The notes below the pieces were generated by a model. It ran no database searches and had not been told where the DNA came from. It saw only the letters and a list, made by a program, of their open reading frames with translations. This document shows positions 55,338 through 64,000 of a stretch of 64,000 nucleotides of DNA, one piece after another. This DNA comes from Neobacillus bataviensis (GTDB taxonomy: Bacteria; Bacillota; Bacilli; Bacillales_B; DSM-18226). The stretch covers positions 124,001-188,000 of the forward strand of contig NZ_JAHXYW010000004.1 in the NCBI RefSeq assembly GCF_019969725.1, written 5' to 3'. Made by a program: the position numbers and the translations under genes. The first letter of the stretch is position 1; every line of letters starts with the position of its first letter.

Positions 55338-56420
55338 GTGGACAAGCCTAAAAAAGGCAATACGATCACGATAAAGTTAAATGGAGAAAATCAGTCATTT
55401 CAGGAACAACCCCCAAAACAAGATATTGAAGCCAAAATTGAAGCCAACCTTGAACCCTATTCCAAAGTAATAAAAATAGATAGAGAACTGCCGGAATCGG
55501 AAGGAATGATTGAAACTGCTGCTGCACAGGAGTCCGTCGATGAGAGCTTTGACTGGATCATTCCTGAATCGGCTGAAAATGAAATTGAGGAATTCAAATT
55601 TACCAATAATACAAACCCGAAAACAATCAGCCACAAAAACCTACCATCCTTTACAACTAACTTCAAGAAGAAAAATGGCCGGCCTTTAAGTTCCATATTA
55701 ATCTCAGCATTTTTCGCTGTTTTAATAGGCACCACAATTGGCTTTTTCATGTTGAAGCTTGTCATAACGGAACAAGGTGACAAGGTTCCGACTACTCAAC
55801 CAGTTGTGAGTGAAACGGGAACTGAAAAAACGGCGTCAGAAGGCAAGTCTACTTCTTCAGTCATTGATCAATTAACAACCTATGTGGTTCAAGGAGGAGT
55901 ATTTTCATCCAAAGAGGGGACCCAAGAAATCGCAAATGATTTGGAACAGAAAGGGGTTCCGTCACAAACGGTTGAATTAAATGGTAAGTTCTATCTACTT
56001 TTAGGCTTAGCTGATTCAATCGAAACAGCTAAAGCTTTAGGAAACCAGTATAAAGAAAATGGAGTAGAAGAAGTATTCGCAAAACCATTATTGCTGGATG
56101 AAAAGAAAGTTTCCAATGTAACGGATAAAGAAAGGTCCTTTATGGAAGAACTTCCATCCATCTATCAAACTCTGGCAGGAGCAACATCGAATGCTCTCGT
56201 CACCAAAACGATCCCAGCAGAGTCAGCGAAATCTCTAGCTGGCATTGAAGAACAATTAAAAGCCAGCGGTATTAAAAATGAGAAGTTAAAAAATCTAAAG
56301 ATGGAATTAACAAGTGCGGATGAAAAGATAAAAGCGTATCAAAAGTCTAAAGCTGCGAAAAGTTTAACCGAAGCTCAGCAGCATCTATTAAACTTCGTGT
56401 CTCAATACAATGCTATGTAA
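55338..56420 (+). CDS. spoIIB: SPOR-domain sporulation protein SpoIIB-like
   Basis: This 360-residue bitopic protein has a cytoplasmic N-terminal region of about 115 residues, one membrane helix (about 118-143, SSILISAFFAVLIGTTIGFFM), and an extracytoplasmic SPOR domain (about 180-255: TYVVQGGVFSSKEGTQEI, LNGKFYLLLGLADSI). SPOR domains bind denuded peptidoglycan. In B. subtilis SpoIIB helps septal peptidoglycan thinning during engulfment and lies before maf, as here. GTG start with AAGGGAG upstream. Confidence 0.9.
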   Translation: MDKPKKGNTITIKLNGENQSFQEQPPKQDIEAKIEANLEPYSKVIKIDRELPESEGMIETAAAQESVDESFDWIIPESAENEIEEFKFTNNTNPKTISHKNLPSFTTNFKKKNGRPLSSILISAFFAVLIGTTIGFFMLKLVITEQGDKVPTTQPVVSETGTEKTASEGKSTSSVIDQLTTYVVQGGVFSSKEGTQEIANDLEQKGVPSQTVELNGKFYLLLGLADSIETAKALGNQYKENGVEEVFAKPLLLDEKKVSNVTDKERSFMEELPSIYQTLAGATSNALVTKTIPAESAKSLAGIEEQLKASGIKNEKLKNLKMELTSADEKIKAYQKSKAAKSLTEAQQHLLNFVSQYNAM

Positions 56421-56472
56421 GTCAGTATCTGACAAACTTCGGTATTTTCCGGGAAATGAATAATATTATTTC

Positions 56473-56499
56473 GCCTGCTCAACTAGGGCAGGCTTTTCA
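56473..56499 (+). terminator. Terminator after spoIIB
   Basis: GCCTGC / GCAGGC with a 9-nt loop and TTTTC lies about 50 bp after the stop. Confidence 0.7.
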
Positions 56500-56648
56500 A
56501 TGTCCACAATTCTTCCATAAAATGATTATTTCTGCATAATTTTACAAAATTCATCAAACTTTAAGGATATTAAAATTGTTTGCTTCTATAAATTCTGATA
56601 CGATTAACTAGTATCTCCCTATACAAATGCAAAAGGTAAGGTGATGAA

Positions 56649-57221
56649 ATGCAAAACCTCATTTTAGCCTCTTCTTCTCCACGGCGAAAAGAACTTCTAG
56701 AAACTCTCCAGTTAAAATTCGCGATCTCAAGCAGTGAAGTTGATGAAAGCTTTGACCCATCGCTCTCTCCAGAGGAAGTCGTGATGGAGTTAGCCGAACG
56801 AAAGGCCATGGTTATATTTAAAGAGAACCCTGATTCTTTTGTGATTGGCTCAGACACGATCGTGGTCGCGGATAATCGAATCTTAGGAAAGCCCGCTGAT
56901 GAAGCAGAAGCCATTAGTATGTTACAAAGCCTTTCAGGCAGAAAGCATGAAGTATTTACTGGTGTATCTATACTGTCTCCAACAAGTTCAACCCGTTTTT
57001 ACGAAAAAACAGAAGTTTGGTTTTGGGAGTTAACGGATGAAGAGATACGGTCATATGTGAAAAGTGGTGAACCGCTTGATAAAGCAGGTGCATATGGCAT
57101 TCAACAACTTGGAAGTATGCTTGTCAAAAAAATACATGGAGACTATTTTGCGGTTGTCGGTCTGCCCGTTGCAAGAACGGTTCGGGAATTGCAGCGGTTA
57201 GGCTACCAGTTGCCGTATTAA
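56649..57221 (+). CDS. maf: Maf-family nucleotide pyrophosphatase
   Basis: This 190-residue enzyme of the Maf/YhdE family hydrolyses dTTP/UTP and modified nucleotides and is linked to septum control in B. subtilis. Motifs are LILASSSPRRKELL at the N terminus, SDTIVV near residue 69, GRKHEVFTGV near 97 and DKAGAYGIQ near 145. It starts the maf-radC-mre region. Confidence 0.95.
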   Translation: MQNLILASSSPRRKELLETLQLKFAISSSEVDESFDPSLSPEEVVMELAERKAMVIFKENPDSFVIGSDTIVVADNRILGKPADEAEAISMLQSLSGRKHEVFTGVSILSPTSSTRFYEKTEVWFWELTDEEIRSYVKSGEPLDKAGAYGIQQLGSMLVKKIHGDYFAVVGLPVARTVRELQRLGYQLPY

Positions 57222-57266
57222 CTTTTTAAAAGTTTATTAACTCCCAATCAAAAGGGAGGAAAAAAA

Positions 57267-57956
57267 GTGTCCACAAATACATTAATGATCCGTGATTTCC
57301 CTCAAGACGAAAGGCCGAGAGAGCGTTTTATCAATCATGGCCCGCAAAGCCTTTCAAATCATGAATTGATTGCTATTCTACTACGAACCGGGACAAAGGA
57401 TGAATCCGTGCTGCAATTATCGAATCGCCTGCTGACCCATTTCGAGGGGCTTCGGCTGTTAAAATCTGCCACATTAGAAGAAATTACCGAAATCAAAGGA
57501 ATTGGTTCGGCCAAGGCGATTCAAATTCTCGCTGCTGTTGAAATCGGCAGAAGAATTGCCAATCTGTCCTTTAATGATCGATATGTCATCCGCTCCCCCG
57601 AAGACGGTGCGAAGTATGTCATGAATGATATGCGCTTTTTGTCGCAAGAGCATTTTGTCTGCCTATATTTAAACACCAAAAACCAGGTCATTCATAAACA
57701 AACGATTTTTATCGGGAGCTTGAATGCTAGCATAGTCCATCCAAGGGAGGTCTTTCGCGAAGCCTTAAAGCGGTCAGCGGCCTCCGTTATTGCTCTGCAT
57801 AATCATCCCTCCGGGGACCCAACTCCTAGCCGAGAGGACATAGAGGTCACGAAGAGACTGGTGGAATGCGGAAAAATACTAGGCATCGACCTCCTCGATC
57901 ACCTCATCATTGGTGAAAATAAGTTTGTCAGCTTGAAGGAAAAAGGATATTTATAA
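57267..57956 (+). CDS. radC: RadC/YsxA JAB-domain protein
   Basis: This 229-residue protein has an N-terminal helix-hairpin-helix-like region (LEEITEIKGIGSAKAIQILAA) and a JAB1/MPN-like domain with the metal motif HNHPSGDPTPSRED. Despite the name, a direct repair role is not established. GTG start after GGGAGG. It lies between maf and mreB as in many Bacillaceae. Confidence 0.94.
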   Translation: MSTNTLMIRDFPQDERPRERFINHGPQSLSNHELIAILLRTGTKDESVLQLSNRLLTHFEGLRLLKSATLEEITEIKGIGSAKAIQILAAVEIGRRIANLSFNDRYVIRSPEDGAKYVMNDMRFLSQEHFVCLYLNTKNQVIHKQTIFIGSLNASIVHPREVFREALKRSAASVIALHNHPSGDPTPSREDIEVTKRLVECGKILGIDLLDHLIIGENKFVSLKEKGYL

Positions 57957-57970
57957 CACTATGTTTTTAT

Positions 57971-58000
57971 TTGACGTCACGCTATAATATTAGTTATGAT
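57971..58000 (+). promoter_or_regulatory. SigA promoter of mreB
   Basis: TTGACG (57971-57976) and TATGAT (57995-58000) are spaced by 18 bp, 119 bp before mreB. Confidence 0.55.
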
Positions 58001-58058
58001 TTTTTAGGACTGCTTTTGACCTAGCACTATAAAAAATAAGAAAAAAGACATGATATAA

Positions 58059-59132
<1,074 letters not shown>

Positions 59133-59160
59133 TCGCGATAGAATATAGAGGTGTATAATC

Positions 59161-60042
59161 ATGCCACAGTTCTTTTTGAATAAACGACTGATCATTTTGC
59201 TTGTCAGCATCATTGTTCTCGTGGCATTGATTGGGTTTTCTTTAAGGGAGAGAAGCAAACTATCCTGGCCGGAACAATTTGTGAAGGACACAACCGGCTG
59301 GGTTCAATCCCTGGTTTCAAAGCCTGCCAATTTCGTTGCAGGCTTTTTTGAAAATCTCCAGGATTTGCAAAATACATATGAAGAGAATAAAGAACTTAAA
59401 TCGCGAATTGAAGATCTTGTCAGCCTTGAAGCAGAAAACCAAGTGCTGAAAAAAGACAATAAGGAATTACGTGACATTCTCGGTGAAAAAAGAACCCTGC
59501 GAGATTTTAAACCATTACCAGCTACTGTTATTGGCAGAAACCCTGATCGTTGGCATGAAATGATTATTATCGATAAAGGAAATCTCAACGGCATCAAAAA
59601 AAATATGGCGGTCGTTACCGCCAAAGGTCTCATTGGCAAGGTGAAGACGGTCAATCAATTCAGTTCCACCGTACAGCTATTGAGTGCGATGGATCCAAAG
59701 AATCGGATTTCCGTCACCATTCAAGGTGAGACAAGTATTTATGGTTTTGTTCAAGGCTTCGATGATAAAAAGAAATTACTGTTAGTGAAAAGCATCCCAG
59801 CTGGGGTCAAAGTGGAAAAAGGCCAAAATGTGATTACTTCAGGTAAGGGCGGTGTTTTCCCCGAAGGATTGGTCGTTGGGAAGGTTGAAGAGGTTAAACC
59901 TGATCAATATGGGCTAAATCAAACGGCTTTAGTAAAACCCGGAGCGGATTTTTATGATATTGAAAACGTTATTGTCATTAAACGATTAATGACGCAGCCT
60001 GAATTAACGGATATGGAAAACGGGAAGGAGAAGGATCTATGA
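59161..60042 (+). CDS. mreC: Rod-shape protein MreC
   Basis: This 293-residue bitopic protein has one N-terminal membrane helix (about 9-27), a coiled coil (about 65-110, ENKELKSRIEDLVSLEAENQ and onward) and a two-lobed beta domain (VIGRNPDRWHEMIIIDKG). It links MreB to the wall synthesis machinery. It overlaps mreD by 4 bp. Confidence 0.96.
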   Translation: MPQFFLNKRLIILLVSIIVLVALIGFSLRERSKLSWPEQFVKDTTGWVQSLVSKPANFVAGFFENLQDLQNTYEENKELKSRIEDLVSLEAENQVLKKDNKELRDILGEKRTLRDFKPLPATVIGRNPDRWHEMIIIDKGNLNGIKKNMAVVTAKGLIGKVKTVNQFSSTVQLLSAMDPKNRISVTIQGETSIYGFVQGFDDKKKLLLVKSIPAGVKVEKGQNVITSGKGGVFPEGLVVGKVEEVKPDQYGLNQTALVKPGADFYDIENVIVIKRLMTQPELTDMENGKEKDL

Positions 60043-60554
60043 AAAAATTCCTTCTTCCTCTTTTGTTTTTGTTTCTTTTTCTAGCCGAAAGTCTTTTTGT
60101 TCAATTTTTTCCTGGCAACTCTTTCGGCGGAAAGGTCATCGTCCCCCATTTTTTATTTGCGGCCATTGTTTTTTTAACGATTTTTACAGGCAAAAAACAA
60201 GGAATTATCTATGCGGCCGTTTTTGGGATGATATTTGATATTGTTTATGTTGAAATTATCGGGATATACTTTTTTCTTTTTCCCTTTATCTGTTACATTG
60301 TTACAAAAATCATGCATATCATGCAGGCAAATATCATTATTGCCTTCCTCGTTTCCCTTTTTGCCATTGCGTTATTAGAGATTGGGGTATATGAAATGAA
60401 CTTCCTCATTCATGTGACCGATCTCGATTTTATGGGATTTTTAAATTTACGTTTTTATCCAACGCTAATCTTAAATGCGATTTTTGTGTTGATTTTTGGA
60501 TATCCATTAAAGAGACGCTTTGAAAAGTATGCCGATGCATTGAGAGATGAATGA
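60039..60554 (+). CDS. mreD: Rod-shape protein MreD
   Basis: This 171-residue integral membrane protein has about five helices and is a partner of MreC in the elongation complex. It starts MKKFLLPLLFLFLFLAES. It is identified mainly by position, size and hydrophobicity. A terminator follows, separating it from minC. Confidence 0.92.
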   Translation: MKKFLLPLLFLFLFLAESLFVQFFPGNSFGGKVIVPHFLFAAIVFLTIFTGKKQGIIYAAVFGMIFDIVYVEIIGIYFFLFPFICYIVTKIMHIMQANIIIAFLVSLFAIALLEIGVYEMNFLIHVTDLDFMGFLNLRFYPTLILNAIFVLIFGYPLKRRFEKYADALRDE

Positions 60555-60620
60555 TTTTTTTTAAAAAGAGGAGAATAGACACATCGTGTCGAATTTTATT
60601 AAGAAGAATCTGCACTTTGA

Positions 60621-60661
60621 TTCGGAGTAGTTCATTATATCTATTCCGAAATTGTTTTTTT
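60621..60661 (+). terminator. Terminator between mreD and minC
   Basis: The 10-bp stem TTCGGAGTAG / CTATTCCGAA (one G-T pair) with a 10-nt loop is followed by ATTGTTTTTTT. Confidence 0.8.
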
Positions 60662-60684
60662 AATTATGAGGTGAAAAAATCTCC

Positions 60685-61365
60685 ATGAAAAATCGGCAAA
60701 ATGTTACAATAAAAGGGACAAAAGATGGGCTTGTCCTTCATCTTGATGACAGTTGTTCCTATGAGGATCTAAAAAAAGAATTAGACCAAAAGCTTTCTGC
60801 AAATTCCCAGACACAGGATGAGCGTAATTTAATATCTGTTAAAGTGGAAATCGGTAATCGCTATTTAACAGAGGCGGAGCAGGAAGAATTAAAAGAGTTA
60901 ATTCGGCAAAAAAAGAATTTAGTTGTTGATAATATTGAAGCGAATGTAATTACGAAAGAAGAGGCCAACCGCTTAAAGGCGGAAACAGAGGTCGTGACCG
61001 TGTCCCGTATTATTCGTTCCGGCCAGGTGTTAGAGGTTCCAGGTGATTTACTGTTGATTGGAGACGTAAATCCTGGCGGAACGGTAATTGCAGGCGGAAA
61101 TATTTTTATAATGGGTACATTAAAAGGAGTGGCCCATGCAGGCTATTTAGGCAATGACCAAGCTGTTATTGCCGCTTCGAGCATGAAACCATCGCAGCTG
61201 AGGATTAGCGATTGTATTGAGCGAACACCGGAATCGGTTCAAAGTGTAGAGAAACGAGAGATGGAATGTGCTTACATAGATGATAACCGCCAAATCATTA
61301 TTGATAGATTACAAGCTTTAATTCAATTAAGGCCTGATTTAACTAGATTAGAAGGGGGACATTAA
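60685..61365 (+). CDS. minC: Septum site-determining protein MinC
   Basis: This 226-residue FtsZ inhibitor has an N-terminal FtsZ-interacting domain (1-105) and a C-terminal beta-helix ([38 protein letters not shown]) that binds MinD. GAGGTG precedes the ATG. It lies one base before minD. Confidence 0.97.
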   Translation: MKNRQNVTIKGTKDGLVLHLDDSCSYEDLKKELDQKLSANSQTQDERNLISVKVEIGNRYLTEAEQEELKELIRQKKNLVVDNIEANVITKEEANRLKAETEVVTVSRIIRSGQVLEVPGDLLLIGDVNPGGTVIAGGNIFIMGTLKGVAHAGYLGNDQAVIAASSMKPSQLRISDCIERTPESVQSVEKREMECAYIDDNRQIIIDRLQALIQLRPDLTRLEGGH

Positions 61366-61366
61366 A

Positions 61367-62170
61367 GTGGGAGAAGCAATAGTAATTACATCCGGTAAAG
61401 GCGGAGTAGGCAAAACAACAACCTCTGCGAACATTGGTACTGCACTCGCCCTCCAAGGGAAAAAAGTATGCTTAGTAGATACTGACATCGGTCTTCGAAA
61501 CTTAGATGTCGTAATGGGACTTGAAAACCGAATTATATATGATTTGGTTGATGTTGTAGAAAAAAGATGCAAAATTCATCAAGCTTTAGTGAAGGACAAA
61601 CGTTTTGATGGGTTATTGTATTTATTGCCTGCAGCACAAACCGTTGATAAATCGGCTGTTCAGCCAGAGCAAATGAAAGAACTCATTACCGAATTAAAGC
61701 AGGATTACGATTATATCATTATTGATTGTCCTGCCGGAATTGAACAAGGCTATAAAAACGCCATTGCCGGCGCGGATAAAGCCATCGTCGTCACGACGCC
61801 GGAAGTTTCTGCCGTACGCGATGCCGACCGGATTATTGGCCTCCTTGAAAAAGAAAAGGGTATGGAGTCTCCAAGATTAGTCGTGAACCGGATACGCAAT
61901 CATATGATGAAGAGCGGTGACATGCTCGATTTAGACGAAGTCACCCAGCATTTATCCATTGAGCTTATCGGAATTGTCGCGGATGATGAAGAAGTCATTA
62001 AAGCTTCAAACCACGGCGAACCGATTGCCTTAAATCCTAACAGCAAGGCATCCATTGCCTACCGGAATATTGCCAGAAGAATCCTAGGGGAATCGATCCC
62101 GCTTCAGCCGCTTGAAGAAGCAAACAAGGGTGTCTTTACAAAACTTAAAAAGTTCTTTGGAGTTAGATAA
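61367..62170 (+). CDS. minD: Septum site-determining ATPase MinD
   Basis: This 267-residue ParA-type ATPase recruits MinC to the membrane. The deviant Walker A is KGGVGKTT near residue 11, Walker B is YIIIDCPAG, and the amphipathic membrane-targeting helix is at the C terminus (VFTKLKKFFGVR). GTG start with AAGGGGG upstream. Confidence 0.98.
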   Translation: MGEAIVITSGKGGVGKTTTSANIGTALALQGKKVCLVDTDIGLRNLDVVMGLENRIIYDLVDVVEKRCKIHQALVKDKRFDGLLYLLPAAQTVDKSAVQPEQMKELITELKQDYDYIIIDCPAGIEQGYKNAIAGADKAIVVTTPEVSAVRDADRIIGLLEKEKGMESPRLVVNRIRNHMMKSGDMLDLDEVTQHLSIELIGIVADDEEVIKASNHGEPIALNPNSKASIAYRNIARRILGESIPLQPLEEANKGVFTKLKKFFGVR

Positions 62171-62177
62171 TTAATGA

Positions 62178-62214
62178 AGCCTGTCTACATAAATTGTGGA
62201 CAGGCTTTTTTGTA
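62178..62214 (+). terminator. Terminator after minD
   Basis: GCCTGTC / GACAGGC with an inner ACA/TGT pairing and a T6 run. Confidence 0.88.
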
Positions 62215-62275
62215 GTCATACTCTTTCATACCTGCTCATAGACTTGTACAAAAAGCGGGAAAAGGGTTGATGGGT

Positions 62276-63070
62276 ATGGCTCGATCTTCAGCGGATGAAA
62301 TACGGCGGCGAATCGCCAGAAGAAAAAAAGAACAAGGGACTCAAGGTACTCAGGGGAAAAGTCCAGACCGGCATATTGCTTGGCCAGGAGATGATGATGA
62401 TAAATACGGATTTAATCATTTTAGCTCGTCAGGATCGAATGGAGAAGACGGGCATCCCTTATTTAAGAAGGAAGTCTTTTTCTTTAAAATTTTAGCGTCT
62501 ATCCTTCTTTTTTTAGTTGTAGCTATCCTGTTTCGCAATCAAACAGCCTCACTGGATCCAGCAAGGGATGCGATTGTCAAAACAATGGACAAGGACTTTA
62601 GATTTGCGACCGTATCAAAGTGGTACGAGGATAAGTTTGGCAAACCGCTTGCTCTGCTTCCTTTTACCGATGATGATAAAGCTGGTAAAAAAGAGGTCGT
62701 TCAAAACAAATCGGCTGTGGAGGTTTCCGGGCGGCTCCTTGAGAATTTTAAGAAAAATGGCCAGGGCATCATGATTGAGACGCAAAAAGGAGCAGGGGTT
62801 CAAGCGATTAATGATGGCTTCGTCCGCTTCACAGGTGTGAAAGATGGGTTAGGGAATACCGTCATCATTCAGCACTCTGATGGCTCCGAAACCTGGTATG
62901 GGAATTTAGACACGATTAAGGTCAATTTATATGATTTTGTTGAAAAAAGAACGGTGGTTGGCTCCGTATCTTCCTCCTCTGGCGAAGATAAAACAAAAGG
63001 TAAATATTATTTTGCGATAAAAAAAGGCGATGATTTCATCGACCCAATTCAGGTGATACGATTTGAATAG
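62276..63070 (+). CDS. spoIVFA: Stage IV sporulation protein FA
   Basis: This 264-residue bitopic protein holds the SpoIVFB protease and its inhibitor BofA together in the outer forespore membrane. It has a basic cytoplasmic N terminus (SSADEIRRRIARRKKE), one membrane helix (about 78-95) and an extracytoplasmic M23-like domain without catalytic residues (GFVRFTGVKDGLGNTVIIQHSDGSETWYGNL). The ATG at 62276 is chosen because it gives the family N terminus and length with AAAGGG nine bases upstream; TTG 62267 and ATG 62270 are also in frame. Confidence 0.93.
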   Translation: MARSSADEIRRRIARRKKEQGTQGTQGKSPDRHIAWPGDDDDKYGFNHFSSSGSNGEDGHPLFKKEVFFFKILASILLFLVVAILFRNQTASLDPARDAIVKTMDKDFRFATVSKWYEDKFGKPLALLPFTDDDKAGKKEVVQNKSAVEVSGRLLENFKKNGQGIMIETQKGAGVQAINDGFVRFTGVKDGLGNTVIIQHSDGSETWYGNLDTIKVNLYDFVEKRTVVGSVSSSSGEDKTKGKYYFAIKKGDDFIDPIQVIRFE

Positions 63071-63929
63071 AGCGATATTTTTACTTCGTCATGTTCATAT
63101 CCATCCATTGTTGTGGATTGTGATTGCACTTTCGATTGCTACAGCGCATTTCCTTGAAGTTTGTTTACTCCTTGGGATTATTTTCATCCATGAAATGGGG
63201 CATGCTGCTGCAGCATCTTTTTTTTCATGGAGGATCAAAAAAATTACCTTGCTGCCCTTTGGCGGGGTCGCTGAGATGGATGAGCATGGCAATAGGCCGT
63301 TAAAAGAAGAGGCCATTGTGGTCATCGCTGGTCCGCTACAGCATGTATGGATGGTAGGTCTGGCATACGGTCTATTATCCTTTCATCTCATATCAGAAGA
63401 GTTATTTAGTTTATTTTTAAGTTATAATTTGATGATTTTTCTGTTTAATCTATTCCCAGTCTGGCCGCTTGATGGCGGCAAACTGGTTTTCCTGCTGCTA
63501 TCATTAAAAAATTCATTTCCGAGCGCCCATCGCATTACGCTTTTACTCTCGTTTGGCAGCTTACTTCTATTTTCCATCGCAATCTTAGCAGCGGCTCCCA
63601 CACATCTCAATGTTTGGATCATCATTGCTTTCTTATTTTTCTCGCTGTACCACGAATGGAAGCAGCGGCGCTATATTTTTATGCGATTTTTATTAGAGCG
63701 CTATTACGGAAAAAAATCCAGCCTGCATAATTTGAAGCCTATCCAAGCGGATGAACAGGAATTACTCATCCACGTCTTAGAAAAATTCCAGCGAGGCTGC
63801 AAGCACCCGATCATTGTGGAAGTCGATGGCCGGGAAAAGGGCAGATTAGATGAAAATGAACTATTGCATGCTTACTTTACAGAAAAACGTTTGACCGATA
63901 AAATCAGCGACCTTCTCTTTTCTTATTGA
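63063..63929 (+). CDS. spoIVFB: Intramembrane metalloprotease SpoIVFB
   Basis: This 288-residue site-2-type protease cleaves pro-SigK in the mother cell. The zinc motif is HEMGH (His43, Glu44, His47) and the third ligand is Asp138 in WPLDGGK. A C-terminal CBS-like region (residues about 220-285) senses ATP in homologues. TTG start; overlaps spoIVFA by 8 bp, as in B. subtilis. It would act on pro-SigK, which in turn drives gerE at the other end of the window. Confidence 0.97.
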   Translation: MNRAIFLLRHVHIHPLLWIVIALSIATAHFLEVCLLLGIIFIHEMGHAAAASFFSWRIKKITLLPFGGVAEMDEHGNRPLKEEAIVVIAGPLQHVWMVGLAYGLLSFHLISEELFSLFLSYNLMIFLFNLFPVWPLDGGKLVFLLLSLKNSFPSAHRITLLLSFGSLLLFSIAILAAAPTHLNVWIIIAFLFFSLYHEWKQRRYIFMRFLLERYYGKKSSLHNLKPIQADEQELLIHVLEKFQRGCKHPIIVEVDGREKGRLDENELLHAYFTEKRLTDKISDLLFSY

Positions 63930-63972
63930 AACTGTATAATAGAGACATCATGGATAAAGCGAGGAAACAAGG

Positions 63973-64000
63973 TTGGAAACGTTAATTGTCAATTACTTTG
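63973..64000 (+). CDS. Start of a probable ribonuclease E/G gene (cut by window end)
   Basis: A TTG with GAGGAAACAAGG upstream begins METLIVNYF before the window ends. The short N terminus and the place after spoIVFB fit the ribonuclease E/G gene found here, before rplU, in some Bacillaceae. A TATAAT at 63936-63941 may be its promoter. With nine codons the identity is tentative. Confidence 0.45.

Overview
This window is a chromosomal segment of an endospore-forming Bacillaceae bacterium. The gene order follows the Bacillus subtilis sdhCAB-gerE-racE-gerM-rph-ysnAB / ysoA-tig-clpX-lonB-lonA-ysxC-hemAXCDBL-spoVID-ysxE-valS-folC / spoIIB-maf-radC-mreBCD-minCD-spoIVFAB backbone almost gene for gene, and many sporulation genes are present (gerE, gerM, lonB, spoVID, ysxE, spoIIB, spoIVFA, spoIVFB). 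The genus cannot be fixed from the sequence alone; a Neobacillus- or Mesobacillus-like species would fit.

Layout. 1-9.2 kb: succinate dehydrogenase operon, a class D sortase where B. subtilis has ysmA, then gerE, a MarR regulator, glutamate racemase, gerM, rph, a dITP/XTP pyrophosphatase and a YfcE-type phosphodiesterase. 9.24-9.55 kb: an intergenic array of 52-bp repeats. 9.66-15.8 kb: tRNA-Arg(UCU) followed by a 6.1-kb integrated island bounded by a 45-bp direct repeat. The island carries a tyrosine integrase broken by an in-frame TAA, a LexA-box-preceded YolD gene broken by an in-frame TAG, a stand-alone ATP-dependent DNA ligase, orphan genes, a small membrane protein and two SinI-like microproteins. 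The second SinI-like gene lies directly behind a clear c-di-GMP-I (GEMM) riboswitch. 15.9-34.8 kb: ysoA, trigger factor, ClpX, both Lon proteases, EngB, the haem operon, spoVID and ysxE. 35-41 kb: an O-antigen-ligase-like membrane protein, T-box-controlled valS, and folC.

41-55.2 kb: where B. subtilis has only comC, this genome has a complete type IV pilus locus. It holds a GAF-GGDEF diguanylate cyclase, a reverse-strand minor pilin operon including a PilX-like protein with a beta-helix-like passenger, an unknown acidic membrane protein, a VanW-like protein, PilB, PilT, PilC, the major pilin, prepilin peptidase, PilM, PilN and PilO. 55.3-64 kb: spoIIB, maf, radC, mreBCD, minCD, spoIVFA-FB and the first codons of what looks like a ribonuclease E/G gene.

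Two themes stand out. First, cyclic di-GMP: a cyclase sits next to a pilus locus, and a c-di-GMP riboswitch on the island controls a SinI-type anti-repressor-like protein, suggesting that the island couples c-di-GMP to the host SinR biofilm/motility switch. Second, repeats: three intergenic arrays unrelated in sequence (before lonB, between hemD and hemB, after hemL) all have an almost exact 21-bp period, about two helical turns.
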